In this document: one piece after another, positions 10,735 to 20,484 of the stretch
Numbering within the stretch: position 1 is the first letter of the stretch
Layout: every line of letters begins with the position of its first letter
DNA from: Pelargonium nanum
Lineage: Eukaryota; Streptophyta; Magnoliopsida; Geraniales; Geraniaceae
NCBI GenBank assembly: GCA_036897485.1
Contig: JAYMTF010001951.1
Coordinates: forward strand, 1 to 20,484
Length of the DNA: 20,484 bases
Reading direction: 5' to 3'
Notes under the pieces: model-generated
What the model saw: only the letters and a program-made list of their open reading frames with translations
Databases searched by the model: none
Told to the model about the DNA's origin: nothing
Position numbers and translations under genes: made by a program

Positions 10735-11090
10735 TTCTTGTTTTAAAATAATGAGTATCTTATAAGGGCACGTGGATAGGTGGACTAAGTCAAGAGCCAA
10801 GGCAAAAGGGTCGCGAGGTTTAAACCAGCTCTGATAACATGTCAAACTTTCATTCAAACTTCTTTCTTGTTCCAAAATAAAGATTATCTTGTAGGAGCAT
10901 GCACGTGGATAGGTGGACTAAGTCGAGAGGTAAAATAAATGGGTTACGAGTTTTAAGCAGAATCACTGTTGATATCATGTCAAACTCTTACTCAAACTTA
11001 AAAGCTTAATTAAACTCATTGGTGAAAGGCCCAAGTCGTATTTCTAGTAGTGACAAACTTCACAATCTTTCGATTTGAGATTCTTTAACA
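10735..11090 (-). mobile_element. old LTR-derived fragment (TRIM-like), tandemly repeated
   Basis: Read on the minus strand, 11090-10978 looks like a short LTR: it starts TGTTAAAG and ends TTTGACA. It is directly followed by a sequence resembling the primer-binding site for initiator tRNA-Met (TGGTATCAGAGC type). A second, similar unit with the same end and primer-site words follows at about 10870-10735. Both units share GACTTAGTCCACCTATCCAC (10911-10930 and about 10768-10787). No coding region or second full LTR is seen. I treat it as a broken, fairly old non-autonomous fossil. Confidence 0.55.
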
Positions 11091-11099
11091 ATTTCACTA

Positions 11100-12650
11100 A
11101 AAATACCAACCTAATATTCCAATCCATGATTTATATATTATTGTAAAGAGAATAGTTCAACATTTATGTCATATGTATATATTATCGTCAATACTAACTT
11201 TATACTCAGATTTTCTTTTGTACTATCTGACTATGACATATGTATACAAAACTCGAAAATTGATATCTATATGATACAACAAAGTAAGTCGTTTGTCAAA
11301 CAACTTCAAATTTCGATTTGTACTGTTATCAAAGTTAAAATATCACATGGTTAGGACATCTTGAGTGTTAAAAAAAATTGTGGGCATCAATGTAAAAGAA
11401 AATTAGCAAAAAAGTGAGTTCTCTCTAGTATTGTATTGGCAATAGTAACAATTATGGGAGAAAAAATATAGAAGTAGGGAGAGGGCATGGCATATACACA
11501 ATGGAATGTCTGGTGTGCTTGGAACCTAATATAGCAAAGTCCTTAAAAAATGGTGGGTGAGGGAAGAAGGAAACATCTCTTTCACATACTTTTTGGTGCT
11601 CATTTGAAAAGGAGCCATCAATATGATACCATTATTATATGGATACCCCCATAAAGGAACTACCCTCTAGTAGGGCCCCCCATAAAACCATGTGGAACAA
11701 ATGGGGAACAAAACAACACAACCCTACAAACCTACTACTTCCACACCATATCAAAAAATATATATTATCACTCTCTTAGCAACCATGCCTTATTATTCAT
11801 GACATTTGGGTTACAAGTTCGAGTTTCGTTGGTTACATTCACTCTCATACGGATGTATGAAGAGAGGTGTGGAGGCAGTTGTCATCATTGAAATTTTTGT
11901 TGTTAAAAATTTATCATATATTTTATTGTTTTTCATGTTTATTCCTTCTATTTAAAAAATTTGCTCCCATTGAAATGTTAAAATTTTGAGTAGGCTCATT
12001 AATTTGAAATATTTTTTTCGTTATCCTATAATTTTACCTCCACTGAGTAAAATATTCTGGATCCGTCCCTATTCACTCTAAAAACTAAGGCACAAAATTA
12101 TTTGGGAATGAATAAAGTATATTTTTACGTGTAAATGATCACCTGTGTCTATAACATTTTACTATATACATTTGTTTATGAATAATGAGCTAGTATTTTC
12201 AATGCTAGTAATTTTATATTAGTGTTCGATATTTTAAAAAAATTCAAATACTTCTTATAAATTTGTCTCGACCTTAATCATTTTATTACTTGAACGATCG
12301 AACACATACAAAAACAACATATGCATATAAATGCTTCACGGATATTGCTTAAACTCAAGGTCTGTAATAATTTAAAGTGATAAATTTGCAATCATTTGTT
12401 GGATTATATGTACACGTGTGGAAGACTGTTGTTTAATGAAAGGAATAGGAGCTCAAAGACAACATATATTATATGGGAAGGACCACATAAAATAAAGAAA
12501 TTTGGGTACGTAGTTGGTCGAAGAGAAAGAGTAGTAAATAATGGGAAACGAGGACTCGAAATAGGAGACAAGTGCGTGCAAAGCAGCAAAGACAAAACTA
12601 TAAAATACTATGTGTTTTGGTTTTGATTAAGCTCAAGAAATATATAGCTT
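11100..12650. other. AT-rich intergenic DNA, no gene seen
   Basis: No coding signal supports a gene. At 11800-11825 there is a tRNA box-B-like word (AAGTTCGAGTTTC), and at 12056-12070 the word CTGGATCCGTCCCT, of a kind common in dispersed plant repeats. Neither is enough to call an element. Open frames around 12396-12626 occur on both strands and look random. Confidence 0.5.
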
Positions 12651-12659
12651 CAATACAAA

Positions 12660-13260
12660 GGTGGCTCACTGGTCGTGGTCGCGGTCGCGGTCGCGGTGGC
12701 TTGGGGCTTTGGAAATCTCATCAAAATGTTCCGTCTCTCTAAGCTTCCGCCGCACGTGCGTTCTGCTCCTTTGCTTTCCGTTTCTATTTTTTATTTCTAT
12801 GTTTGACCATAAAAATTTATCGTTACAATCAGTACGTAATATATGTGGCTCAATCGTTTGTAACCGTGTAGGTGAACCAGACCCGTGAAGAAAAATCTGA
12901 GTCATCAATTCAACTCAGGTCCGTCTCGCCTGGACGAAACCCACGAGGCCACGCCATATGTGTCAACTCAAACAACCACGGCTCGTTGACTCGCCGAATC
13001 AACTATGTGAAGTCAACCTCAAGCCCATGGGGGTGGACTCGGCCTCATCAAGTCAACTCAACCACTTATCAATTCGGCTAAGCCTCCCTACGTGATTGGC
13101 AACCCACAAACGTGGAAGGCTTTCGAGCCCAAGTTCCATACTCTATTTGCACATTCGTTCATGGTTTCCTCATGTACAAACTCGACCCGACACTTAACAT
13201 GAGACATTAACACAAAGTGATAACTCTAACTAATGTGGGGGTTCTCATTCCCACTAAGAT
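12660..13260. repeat. GC-rich repeat-like island
   Basis: A block of clearly higher GC content than its surroundings. It begins with about four GGTCGC-type hexamer units (12671-12700) and continues with many recurring words such as GTCAACTCA and TTGACTCG between 12900 and 13070. No convincing reading frame is present. It may be a decayed repeat or the leftover 5' part of a gene; I cannot decide between these. Confidence 0.35.
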
Positions 13261-14223
13261 AATATATTCTATGGTGCGCATACTGAACGTGTACGATAAT
13301 AAATAAAAATTAATAATTGCCACTTATATATATTCGCTATCTCACTCTAATAAATTCATACAACTGTGTTGAGTTAATTTTTATTTGTCGATATACAATA
13401 ATAATGTCTTTGAGCCAGCTAACGCGTATTGTTGTATTGGTACCCCGAATCGAGCTAGTACATTCACATGTTATTTGTTTTATTTTTAAGTTTTCGCTTC
13501 ATGAAGCTTTAACCTCAAGTAGTCAAGAAGAGTGCAAATCATATTAAAGATTTAAAGCAAATTGCTTTTGTAGAATAGTTAATCTAGATTTAATTTTAAA
13601 TAAGGAAGATAAGTATGGCAATTATTAGCTGCCTCACCTGAAATGATATGATTTTCTGAAAAATCTAAGTGTAGGAATATATGTTAATATGGTATAATGT
13701 TGAAGCCTTTTTGTATGGTCTCGTCAATATGATCACGTTCGTAGCACACAACTAATTTTCAGTGGAAAAGGTAGATTCCAACAGCTACTCCAAATTATTA
13801 TAAGAGCACCATATCTAAAATAAGTATATGAAAATCATATCAACTTTTTAAATATGTTTCTTTTAATATCAAAAATCTTAAACCTCTTCCCTACATTAGT
13901 TAATATAGATAGAATTGGATTTGGTCTGATTCATAAAAATATAAGTATCCAATTTTGTTTTATAAGAAGTTAGAATCACATTATAATATAATACTATTTT
14001 TAAATAATGAACATGATACATTATAAACGAAAGTGTAAGCTTATAACCAAACAACGTTTACATAAATTTATTCAATTTTTTCTTAAAACGCTAAAACTAA
14101 ACAAAGAAAAGTATTCAACTATTTTGTTAATTTGGATCTATATTTATTTTCAATTTAGTTAGTTTTACAAAATGAAACATTGTTTTGGCATTCTCTTTTG
14201 TCTTTTCTTTTTTTAAATTAAAG

Positions 14224-14325
14224 TTGAGCTACACAATAGGGGGTAGATCTCCCCTTTTAACCCAAACTTCACCCCACCCAACGCAATGCAATGGGATTTG
14301 AACCCACGACCTCCTAAGAAGCTCT
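14224..14325 (-). mobile_element. tRNA-derived SINE-like fragment
   Basis: On the minus strand there is a perfect tRNA-type box B, GGGTTCAAATCCC (14293-14305), preceded by CTTAGGAGGTCGT and followed by a GC-richer tail ending in an A/T-rich stretch. This arrangement is typical of the head of plant tRNA-derived SINEs. I cannot find a good box A upstream and the block cannot fold as a tRNA, so it looks like a 5'-truncated or decayed copy. Confidence 0.5.
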
Positions 14326-14959
14326 TTTGTCTTTTTAGAAATATGAGATGTCACGTGTTATATTATTGAGAGTTATCCACAATATAATTCTTACCAAAAC
14401 TACACCACCAGTACAAACCTAACACAATACGTAAGTGACCAGTTGACTAGTTATCTCATGAGAACATGATTGTCCAATGAATTATATTTACTCTAACATT
14501 TCATAGGTATTGGAAAAAATATGTTAGTAACGAAAATAATACCCGAAAATAATATGCTAATAAATTAACTTCTTAATAGCATTTAATATTGTGTTTTACA
14601 TTATTATTTTAAAGTGGTTTGATTGAACACGTGTTCATTCTTTTATCTTTATAGAGGTTAATGTATTGTGAAGTTAAATATAAAGAGTTAATTTTACAAT
14701 GATGTAATTACCGTGGACCAATTCTATTAACTTTTAGATGTTAAACAATTTTGATGCTCTTAAAGAACGAGATGGGGTTGAACCCTTCAACTAACATTTG
14801 TTGATAACATAAATTGATTTTCTTGTGTGAATAGCCTTTGGAGCTTGAACTATGGTGTAAATTTTTAGACATGAAATATAAAGAAGAATAAGTTATATTT
14901 TTGTAAGGAATTTAGTGCAAACAATATGGAAGTGTCTCCACACATGTTATCATGATACG

Positions 14960-14981
14960 TATATACATATATATGTATATA
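14960..14981. repeat. 22-bp perfect TA-rich palindrome
   Basis: TATATACATATA and its mirror form a perfect 22-base palindrome within a longer TA microsatellite-like tract. It is likely simple-sequence DNA that can extrude a hairpin; no function is implied. Confidence 0.7.
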
Positions 14982-15701
14982 TATATTCTTATGCGAATGA
15001 CATCTTTTAAGAAATTATTAGTAATTCTTAATGTAATTTTTAAGTCTTGCGTAAAGAAAATTTATCAAATAGAAGTACAATTATATTTTATTTTGATATA
15101 ATTTTAAAAAAAATAAACGAGAGTTATGTAAACTATTGAATGCACCAACGTCTTTAGTCACATAAAATCTTTAGTTTGCTCTAAGTTATGCATCAACACA
15201 AATTTGTAGTTTTATACATAGAAAATTTTGAAATTCTTGAATAAATGAAAGTAAGTAAACCAATGTCACATACATTGCGTGAAAAAATCATTTCAAAACA
15301 AATGATATTATGGATAATTCTTAACTGCATTGACAACAAATATTCCCAACTATGTTGTACATTGACTAACAAAATTCATGAACAACAAATTGTTTTCAAA
15401 TGTGATAATTCCAAAAATAAAACGAGTCAAAACAAATTCAATCTTTCAATTCAGTTTCTAAAATATAGATACACATTTTCAAAAAAATAGTGAATAAAAA
15501 AGGCAAGTAAAATTTGAAATTAGAGTTTTGGAGATATATATAAAAGAAGAAGAAGGTACATAGTGAGACAAAAGAATTAATTAAGGAGGTGTGCTCAGAA
15601 ATCACCATATAAAGCAACCATTTTTGCCATTACGAGTAGTCAAAATACCCAAAACCATGACAACTACATGCCCTTCAGACAATTATTACTCCTCCCTCCC
15701 A

Positions 15702-15767
15702 ACGCCACGTGTACGGCCCGCACTCCACGCCTCTACGCCACGTGTACGGCCCACACTCCACGCCCCG
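15702..15767 (+). promoter_or_regulatory. 33-bp tandem duplication with two G-boxes upstream of TEL
   Basis: Two adjacent copies of a 33-base unit (15702-15734 and 15735-15767), nearly identical, each start ACGCCACGTGTACGGCCC and so each carry a G-box CACGTG (15706-15711 and 15739-15744) with an ABRE-like ACGTGT. They lie about 290-350 bases upstream of the TEL start codon. G-boxes bind bZIP and bHLH factors; control of TEL by them is inferred from position. Confidence 0.6.
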
Positions 15768-15947
15768 AGGGCTTTCTGGTAATTTCAACACCTTATTAGT
15801 AAGCAAAGGACATTTTTAGCAACTTTGGCTAGTAAAGGAAGTACAGTGAAAGGACACCTTCATTTGTGCTTTTCTGGTTTTTTAGAGAGAGAAAGAGACC
15901 AAAACGTTTGGGTTTTAGAGAGAGAAAGTGTACTATTGCTTGGGAAG

Positions 15948-15968
15948 ATGAGAGGCTTCAACGGCTGA
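15948..15968 (+). promoter_or_regulatory. short uORF in the TEL leader
   Basis: ATG AGA GGC TTC AAC GGC TGA encodes six residues and lies 86 bases before the TEL start codon. It is in the expected 5' UTR, after two TTTAGAGAGAGAAAG tracts (15881 and 15914). Whether it is in the transcript depends on the unknown start site. Confidence 0.4.
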
Positions 15969-16054
15969 ATAATTCAACGAACCGTCGGAGAGCTGAAATT
16001 TTAAATATATAATTCGTTTTTTAGTTTCTCGAATCGTCCTCGCCGGAAACCGCC

Positions 16055-18356
16055 ATGGAAGAAACCGGTATCGTCCGGTTTCCGGGGAGCTTGGACCCGA
16101 GAGCGCAGGAGTTTCGGCCGAGTCACGCCCACGGACACTTGACCTTCCTGGCGCCTCCTCCGCCAATTTAATTCCCGTACGTCCCGCCGCCAATTTCCTC
16201 CCCGTCCGTCCCGCCTCCGCCTCCTCCGCCGCCGTTTCTGGCGTACGTTCCTCCGGTGCCGGTGTGTCTTCCGCCGGCATCGGCTGCGCCGACGCGGGCG
16301 GTGGTGCTGAGCTCGCTGCCGCCGTACGAGGTGAGCGAGACGGCGGTGAGGCGCGAATTGGAGGTGTTTGGGGAGGTGCGAGGGGTGCAAATGGAGCGGG
16401 TGTGCGATGGGATCGTGACCGTCCATTTCTACGACCTGAGACATGCACAGTGCGCGTTGAAGGAGATTCGGGAACAGCACATGCAGCACCAGAGCCGCCT
16501 CCGGAACCACTACGGCGCCTTGTTCGCCGCCGCGAATTCCGTCGTCTGCGGCAGAGAAATTGGGCTCCCGCCAGCCCCGCATCCCCCGCCGGCGCGTGGA
16601 CTCGTAGCCGGGTGCGCGGTGTGGGCTCAGTTCGTCGTCCCGGCGAGCCACGCCGTGCCGGAGGGCCATAATCAGGGAACCATAGTGATTTTCAATTTGG
16701 ATCCTGAAGTCACCACCGGTTTTCTCAAAGAAACTTTCGAGGCCTTCGGTATGATAAAAAAAAAAACGAAACCAACGTTTAAATTTAATTTCTAAAGATC
16801 TGACTGATTTTTTTTTTTTTTTTTTGATTCAGGACCTGTCAAGGAACTAAGAGAGACGCCATTGAAGAAGCACCAGAGGTTCGTGGAGTTCTTCGACATT
16901 AGAGACGCAGCGAGAGCTCTGAGGGAGATGAACGGTAAGGAAATTCAAGGCCGTCGTAATCGAGTTCCGTCTTCCCGGCGGCCACAACCGCAAGTACTTC
17001 ACCTCCGCCGGCGCCGGCGCCACCATCGTCGTCCCAGTCACTCCCACCTCTCCGGCCAACACCTACCCCAGAATTAAAAAATACCCACCTCCGCCGCCGC
17101 CGCTGCCGCCCAAATTCTCAGGCTGCGCCACGTCCTCCAACTCCTCCAGCCCTCGCTCCTTCGGGTCCCAAAATTCTCAACACTCAAAAAAATCAGGACA
17201 CCACAAGGCGAGCCCTAACAGGAATGCGAGCTACAAAAACTTAATAGACTCCATGGAGTCCACTTTGTTTCTCCGAGGTAACGGAAACGAAGAGAGGCCG
17301 CCGAAGAGGAATGGAAAGAAGAACAATGTGGCTGTTTCCGGCGCTGTGACGGTGGCGACAAAGCAACAGCAGCAGCAGCAACAACCTCGGATTAGGCCGT
17401 GGAAGGGCCGACAAGGGAAGAAACTGGATACCCGTTTTCTGATAAGTGAAGATCCGTTGGTGGAATCGAATTGCAGAGATTCCCGGACCACTGTCATGAT
17501 CAAGAACATCCCCAACAAGTACAGGTTTGGTCTCTCTTTTTTCTCCTCATTTTTTTGTTGTTGTTAATTATTTGCTAATTTTTGTTTTCTGCTGTTTACA
17601 GTCAGAAGCTGCTGTTGAACATGCTCGACAACCACTGTATTCACTGTAACGAGCAGATTGGCGACGACGATGACCAGCCATTGTCGTCCTACGATTTCGT
17701 CTATCTCCCCATCGATTTCAAGTAATTTAATTTAAGCTCTCAAAACATGTTTCTTTAATCATTTCATAGAAATATTGTTGTGTAATGAATTGAGTTTTGA
17801 ACAGCAACAAGTGTAATGTGGGATATGGGTTCGTGAACATGACGTCGCCGGAGGCGACACTGAGGCTGTACAAGGCGTTTCACCAGCAGCACTGGGAGGT
17901 CTTCAACTCCAGGAAGATCTGTGAAGTCACTTACGCAAGAGTCCAGGTACTTTATTTTTATACAAAAATTATCATCACTTTTATAGGTGATTTTGAATTT
18001 CTATATTTTTCAAAATCAAAATGTAGGGATTGGAGGCGTTGAAGGAGCATTTCAAGAACTCGAAGTTCCCGTGCGAGATGGACCACTACCTTCCGGTGGT
18101 GTTTTCGCCGCCTCGGGACGGGAAGCAGCTGACGGAGCCTTTCGCCATCGTCGGCCAGACCTTCAACACCACCGCCGGAGCCACAACCAGTGAGGAGGAG
18201 ACCACATTGGACGGTGGAGATTGCTCGGACCGAGTGGACGGCGACGATGGTTGTGATGGGTATGATGGGAGCGCCACCAGCAGCGGCGGCGAGGATCATT
18301 GTGTGGTGGTGGCATTGGCGAATGGTGGGTTATCAGATTCTGCAGTGTCCATGTAA
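16055..18356 (+). CDS. TEL: TERMINAL EAR1-LIKE (TEL) Mei2-like RNA-binding protein, 5 exons, reading frame disrupted
   Basis: TEL proteins (maize TE1, rice PLA2, Arabidopsis TEL1/2) bind RNA in the shoot apex and set leaf initiation rate. Exons are 16055-16748, 16833-17524, 17602-17721, 17805-17946 and 18027-18356, all GT-AG. The start MEETG...[14 protein letters not shown] is typical of TEL. RRM1 ([11 protein letters not shown], about 16304-16540) is followed by [15 protein letters not shown]2 begins [12 protein letters not shown] (16676) and continues in exon 2 with [18 protein letters not shown]. The Mei2 C-terminal RRM starts [12 protein letters not shown] (about 17490) and includes [15 protein letters not shown] and [19 protein letters not shown]. 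Oddities: TAA at 16169-16171 is codon 39 in the same frame as RRM1, and the frame shifts at about 16950, where NGKEIQG in one frame is followed by VVIEF in another, consistent with about five missing bases. All other coding sequence and splice sites look sound. It is either a young pseudogene or a sequencing/assembly error. Exons are GC-rich against AT-rich flanks. Confidence 0.85.
17360..17383 (+). repeat. CAG/CAA polyglutamine tract in TEL exon 2
   Basis: A short run of CAA and CAG codons encodes seven glutamines in the linker between RRM2 and the C-terminal RRM. It is typical length-variable low-complexity sequence outside the folded domains. Confidence 0.7.
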
Positions 18357-18364
18357 TGAAAATG

Positions 18365-18370
18365 AATAAA
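18365..18370 (+). terminator. AATAAA polyadenylation-type signal after TEL
   Basis: AATAAA occurs nine bases after the TEL stop codon and is followed by an AT-rich stretch. Used as a signal it would give a very short 3' UTR; later signals are possible. Confidence 0.35.
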
Positions 18371-18399
18371 TATATTTATTTATATGTTTGCTGGCACCG

Positions 18400-20484
18400 T
18401 ATCTCTGCGGCTGCGACTGGAACAGCTCCGCCACCCAATGGGTGAATGTTGAGCGGCGAGCCAAGTTGTGCAGTTGCTGCTCCAAGCGATCAGGCTACGA
18501 GTCTCGTATCTGTTAATTCTCAGGTTAGAAGGGATAGCTAGCTTCTGCAACCATCACCTCCAAAGTTTATCTTCTTTTTTTTTGTTTTGTTTTTGTTGTA
18601 TTTTATCCAAGAAAAAAAATATAAATGGTAGTGATTTTATTTTAATTTATTCACAGTTCTGAAAGAAGGTGTAGTGATCTAATTTTAACTTGGAAATTAT
18701 TTTATTTCTTGCTCTTTTGGGAGGATTTGCTTCCGGTCTCAAATGGTGGATTTATCAGAAAGGAAGAATAAGCTATTAAGCTTATTGGAAATATAATCAG
18801 TAGTCATTTGTCTAGGGAATGTTTGGTCATTTATAGCTTAATTATAAATAAATTGTTTGGGAGAACAGTCGAGTGACAATTCGTGTGAGCGTTCGTTGAA
18901 GATTGAATGTGGGAAGTACAATTTAACACGACGCGCATTTATACAATAAAATCAATACATTTGACACTATATCTTTCAATAATTTATGAATTTCAATATG
19001 TAATTACTAAATGTGCGAGCTTAATTAAAACATACCAATTTTGTGTTGGGTGTGTGTTATGTGTCATGTTACGACAATGTATGTCCGCTCTTGATTCAAA
19101 ATCCATAAACTCAAAAGTGGCAATACATTTAACCATTGTATTGCAACAAAAGCTTAAGTAATCTCTTTAAACTCAAACTTGTAAGAGTGTATACAATTTT
19201 AAGTATTAATTTAAACCACTAATGCATGCCTTGTTAAAATTCTAAATGTTACGAATAAATTTTTAAGATAAAAAAAATATGAATTAAGTTCTTGATTCTC
19301 AATTTATAATAACTAGTTAATTTACAATTTATATCCATGATTCAAGATAGTAACAAAATGTTTTCCTATTCATTTTAATTCATCATCCATCTAAAATTAA
19401 GTGATTTTAGGTGGTAATTGAGCAACAGTCATTAACTAGTCCATATTCAATAAAATGATTCAACATTTTTCTCCATACATGAATGTTGTGTTGTTTTTCC
19501 AAAGCATGATGGATATAAAACATTGTTATATTTGTTTTAACTTATTAACAAGAACGATAAATAAGAGTTAAAATAAATAAATAAATAAAATAAAAATGGA
19601 GCTGCTGTGCCGCCATTCATGAGGACAGTGATGTTGAGGATCAAATATTAAAGTTTTTGATGTGTTTGAGAAAGATCTCAGTTGTTAAATGCAAAGGTAA
19701 ATTAATAATGAAATAAATAAATAAATAAGGTGTTACTATTTGATATGAAATGAAATGAAATGATGAAACTCTCAAAAACATCTTATCATTAGGCATTATA
19801 TAGCTAGGTCACAATATATAGCTGGCTGCCACCATCACCATGCAATGCACCTTGGTTCTCTCACTCTTCTTTTAAGAGCAAGAGAGACCCCATTTTTATG
19901 GCTCATCTCATGAGCTTTGATTTTGAGATCAACTCAACTGTTCTCTGAATCTCTTCTTATGTGGATACATATTGAGATTGACTTCATTCAAAGTTTTAGC
20001 TTTTCAATTTATAGATTTGCACTTCAAACCCTCACCATTATTCTAATTTTTTTTACTTATATACATATTTGTTGATTTTATATATACTGGTATAGGTAAG
20101 TTACATTATTTGAAGGTTTTGTATTGTTTATAAACATGTTATTTATGTTATTTATTCATTTCTATATGTCTAGAAATATGTTCATATTACTTTATTTGTA
20201 CGTTAGTTTTTGCACTTTTATATATACAGAGAAGAACGCCGGTGATTGTCTAAAAGCTTACAAATTTATTGAGAAATATATTAACAGTAATTGTTGAAGT
20301 GTTATATTCTTATTCGTTAAACTACAACCGAGCAGAAAAACACTTTTGACTTAAATTTGCTTCTTCTAGTGATAATTTGGAATATAAGGAGTGATAATTT
20401 TTTTTTTTGCAATATGAGTAAGAGTAATATGTACATCAGTTAACTGATATAATATTATATCAGTTGCACTAATAAGATGGTGAC
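18400..20484. other. AT-rich flank after TEL, microsatellites, no gene seen
   Basis: The first 200 bases after TEL are likely 3' UTR or downstream flank. Simple repeats occur at 19570-19592 (AAAT units), 19710-19728 (AAAT units) and 19745-19762 (GAAAT units). Near 19812-19820 a TATA-like word (AATATATAG) is followed by CT-rich sequence that folds back (19857-19887), which could be the start of a gene lying beyond the window. No coding region is supported. Confidence 0.45.

Larger units (their letters stand above)
13261..15500. other. AT-rich intergenic DNA, no gene seen
   Basis: Very AT-rich, with poly-A or poly-T tracts, the SINE-like fragment near 14224-14325 and a TA-rich palindrome near 14960. 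A small open frame at 15245-15490 is low-complexity and AT-driven with no family features, so I do not call it. Confidence 0.55.

Noticed and set aside
11800-11826. Second tRNA box-B-like word (AAGTTCGAGTTTC)
   Set aside because: Only a loose match, with no box A or repeat borders.
12396-12908. Overlapping small open frames on both strands
   Set aside because: Low-information sequences without family features; frames on both strands are of similar length, as expected by chance.
14290-14310. Possible tRNA gene (box B present)
   Set aside because: No matching box A, acceptor stem or cloverleaf can be formed; a SINE fragment fits better.
16068-16310. A possible intron removing the codon-39 stop of TEL
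   Set aside because: The first usable acceptor after the stop would cut into RRM1, and the sequence around the stop is ordinary TEL-like proline-rich coding sequence.
15933-16669. Long minus-strand open frames (171 and 222 aa, Arg- and Pro-rich) over TEL exon 1
   Set aside because: They are antisense to the RRM1 region and owe their length to GC-rich codons; they show no domain and the plus strand has clear TEL homology.
16264-16671. Plus-strand alternative frame of 135 aa in TEL exon 1
   Set aside because: A GC-rich shadow frame; the RRM1 residues are in the other plus frame.
19857-19887. CT/GA hairpin as a possible microRNA precursor
   Set aside because: The stem is only about 12 bases with low complexity, and no known plant miRNA sequence was recognised.

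Overview
The window is nuclear DNA from a flowering plant, most likely a eudicot. Its protein genes have short GT-AG introns, AT-rich intergenic DNA and plant-type small repeats, and all three gene families have close, well-known plant versions. The species cannot be told from the sequence. Three genes are supported: two on the minus strand in the left half and one on the plus strand near the right end, separated by about 7.5 kb of gene-poor DNA. No operon-like or multi-gene system is present, and the three genes have unrelated jobs.

Left part (1-2640): a three-exon minus-strand gene for 3-ketodihydrosphingosine reductase (TSC10/KDSR family, 324 aa, intact), an ER enzyme of sphingoid-base synthesis. 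Its second intron carries an 83-bp Tourist-like MITE. About 160 bp upstream of its start codon lies a short relic of an ABCB transporter gene, apparently left by a lost or rearranged copy related to the neighbouring gene.

Middle-left (3862-8440): an intact seven-exon minus-strand gene for a full-length ABCB (P-glycoprotein type) transporter of the ABCB15-like plant group. It encodes 1239 aa in a TMD-NBD-TMD-NBD layout, with every nucleotide-binding motif present in both halves. A TATA-like box sits just upstream, and a pair of TGACGTG (bZIP-type) sites lies about 400 bp upstream.

Middle (8450-15500): no complete gene found. It holds degraded repeats: a possible TIR element at 9264-9489, an old LTR-derived (TRIM-like) tandem repeat at about 10735-11090, a GC-rich island at 12660-13260, a SINE-like fragment with a tRNA-type box B at 14224-14325, and AT repeats. 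It also holds one exon-like island on the minus strand (9984-10096) that I do not recognise.

Right part (15500-18400): a plus-strand gene of the TERMINAL EAR1-LIKE (TEL, Mei2-like RNA-binding) family in five exons, with three RRM regions including the C-terminal Mei2-type RRM. As given, it has an in-frame stop at codon 39 and a frameshift inside RRM2, so it is either a recent pseudogene or affected by sequence errors. Its upstream region has a 33-bp tandem duplication carrying two G-boxes, and its leader has a short uORF. The last 2 kb are AT-rich with ATTT- and AATGA-type microsatellites and no supported gene.
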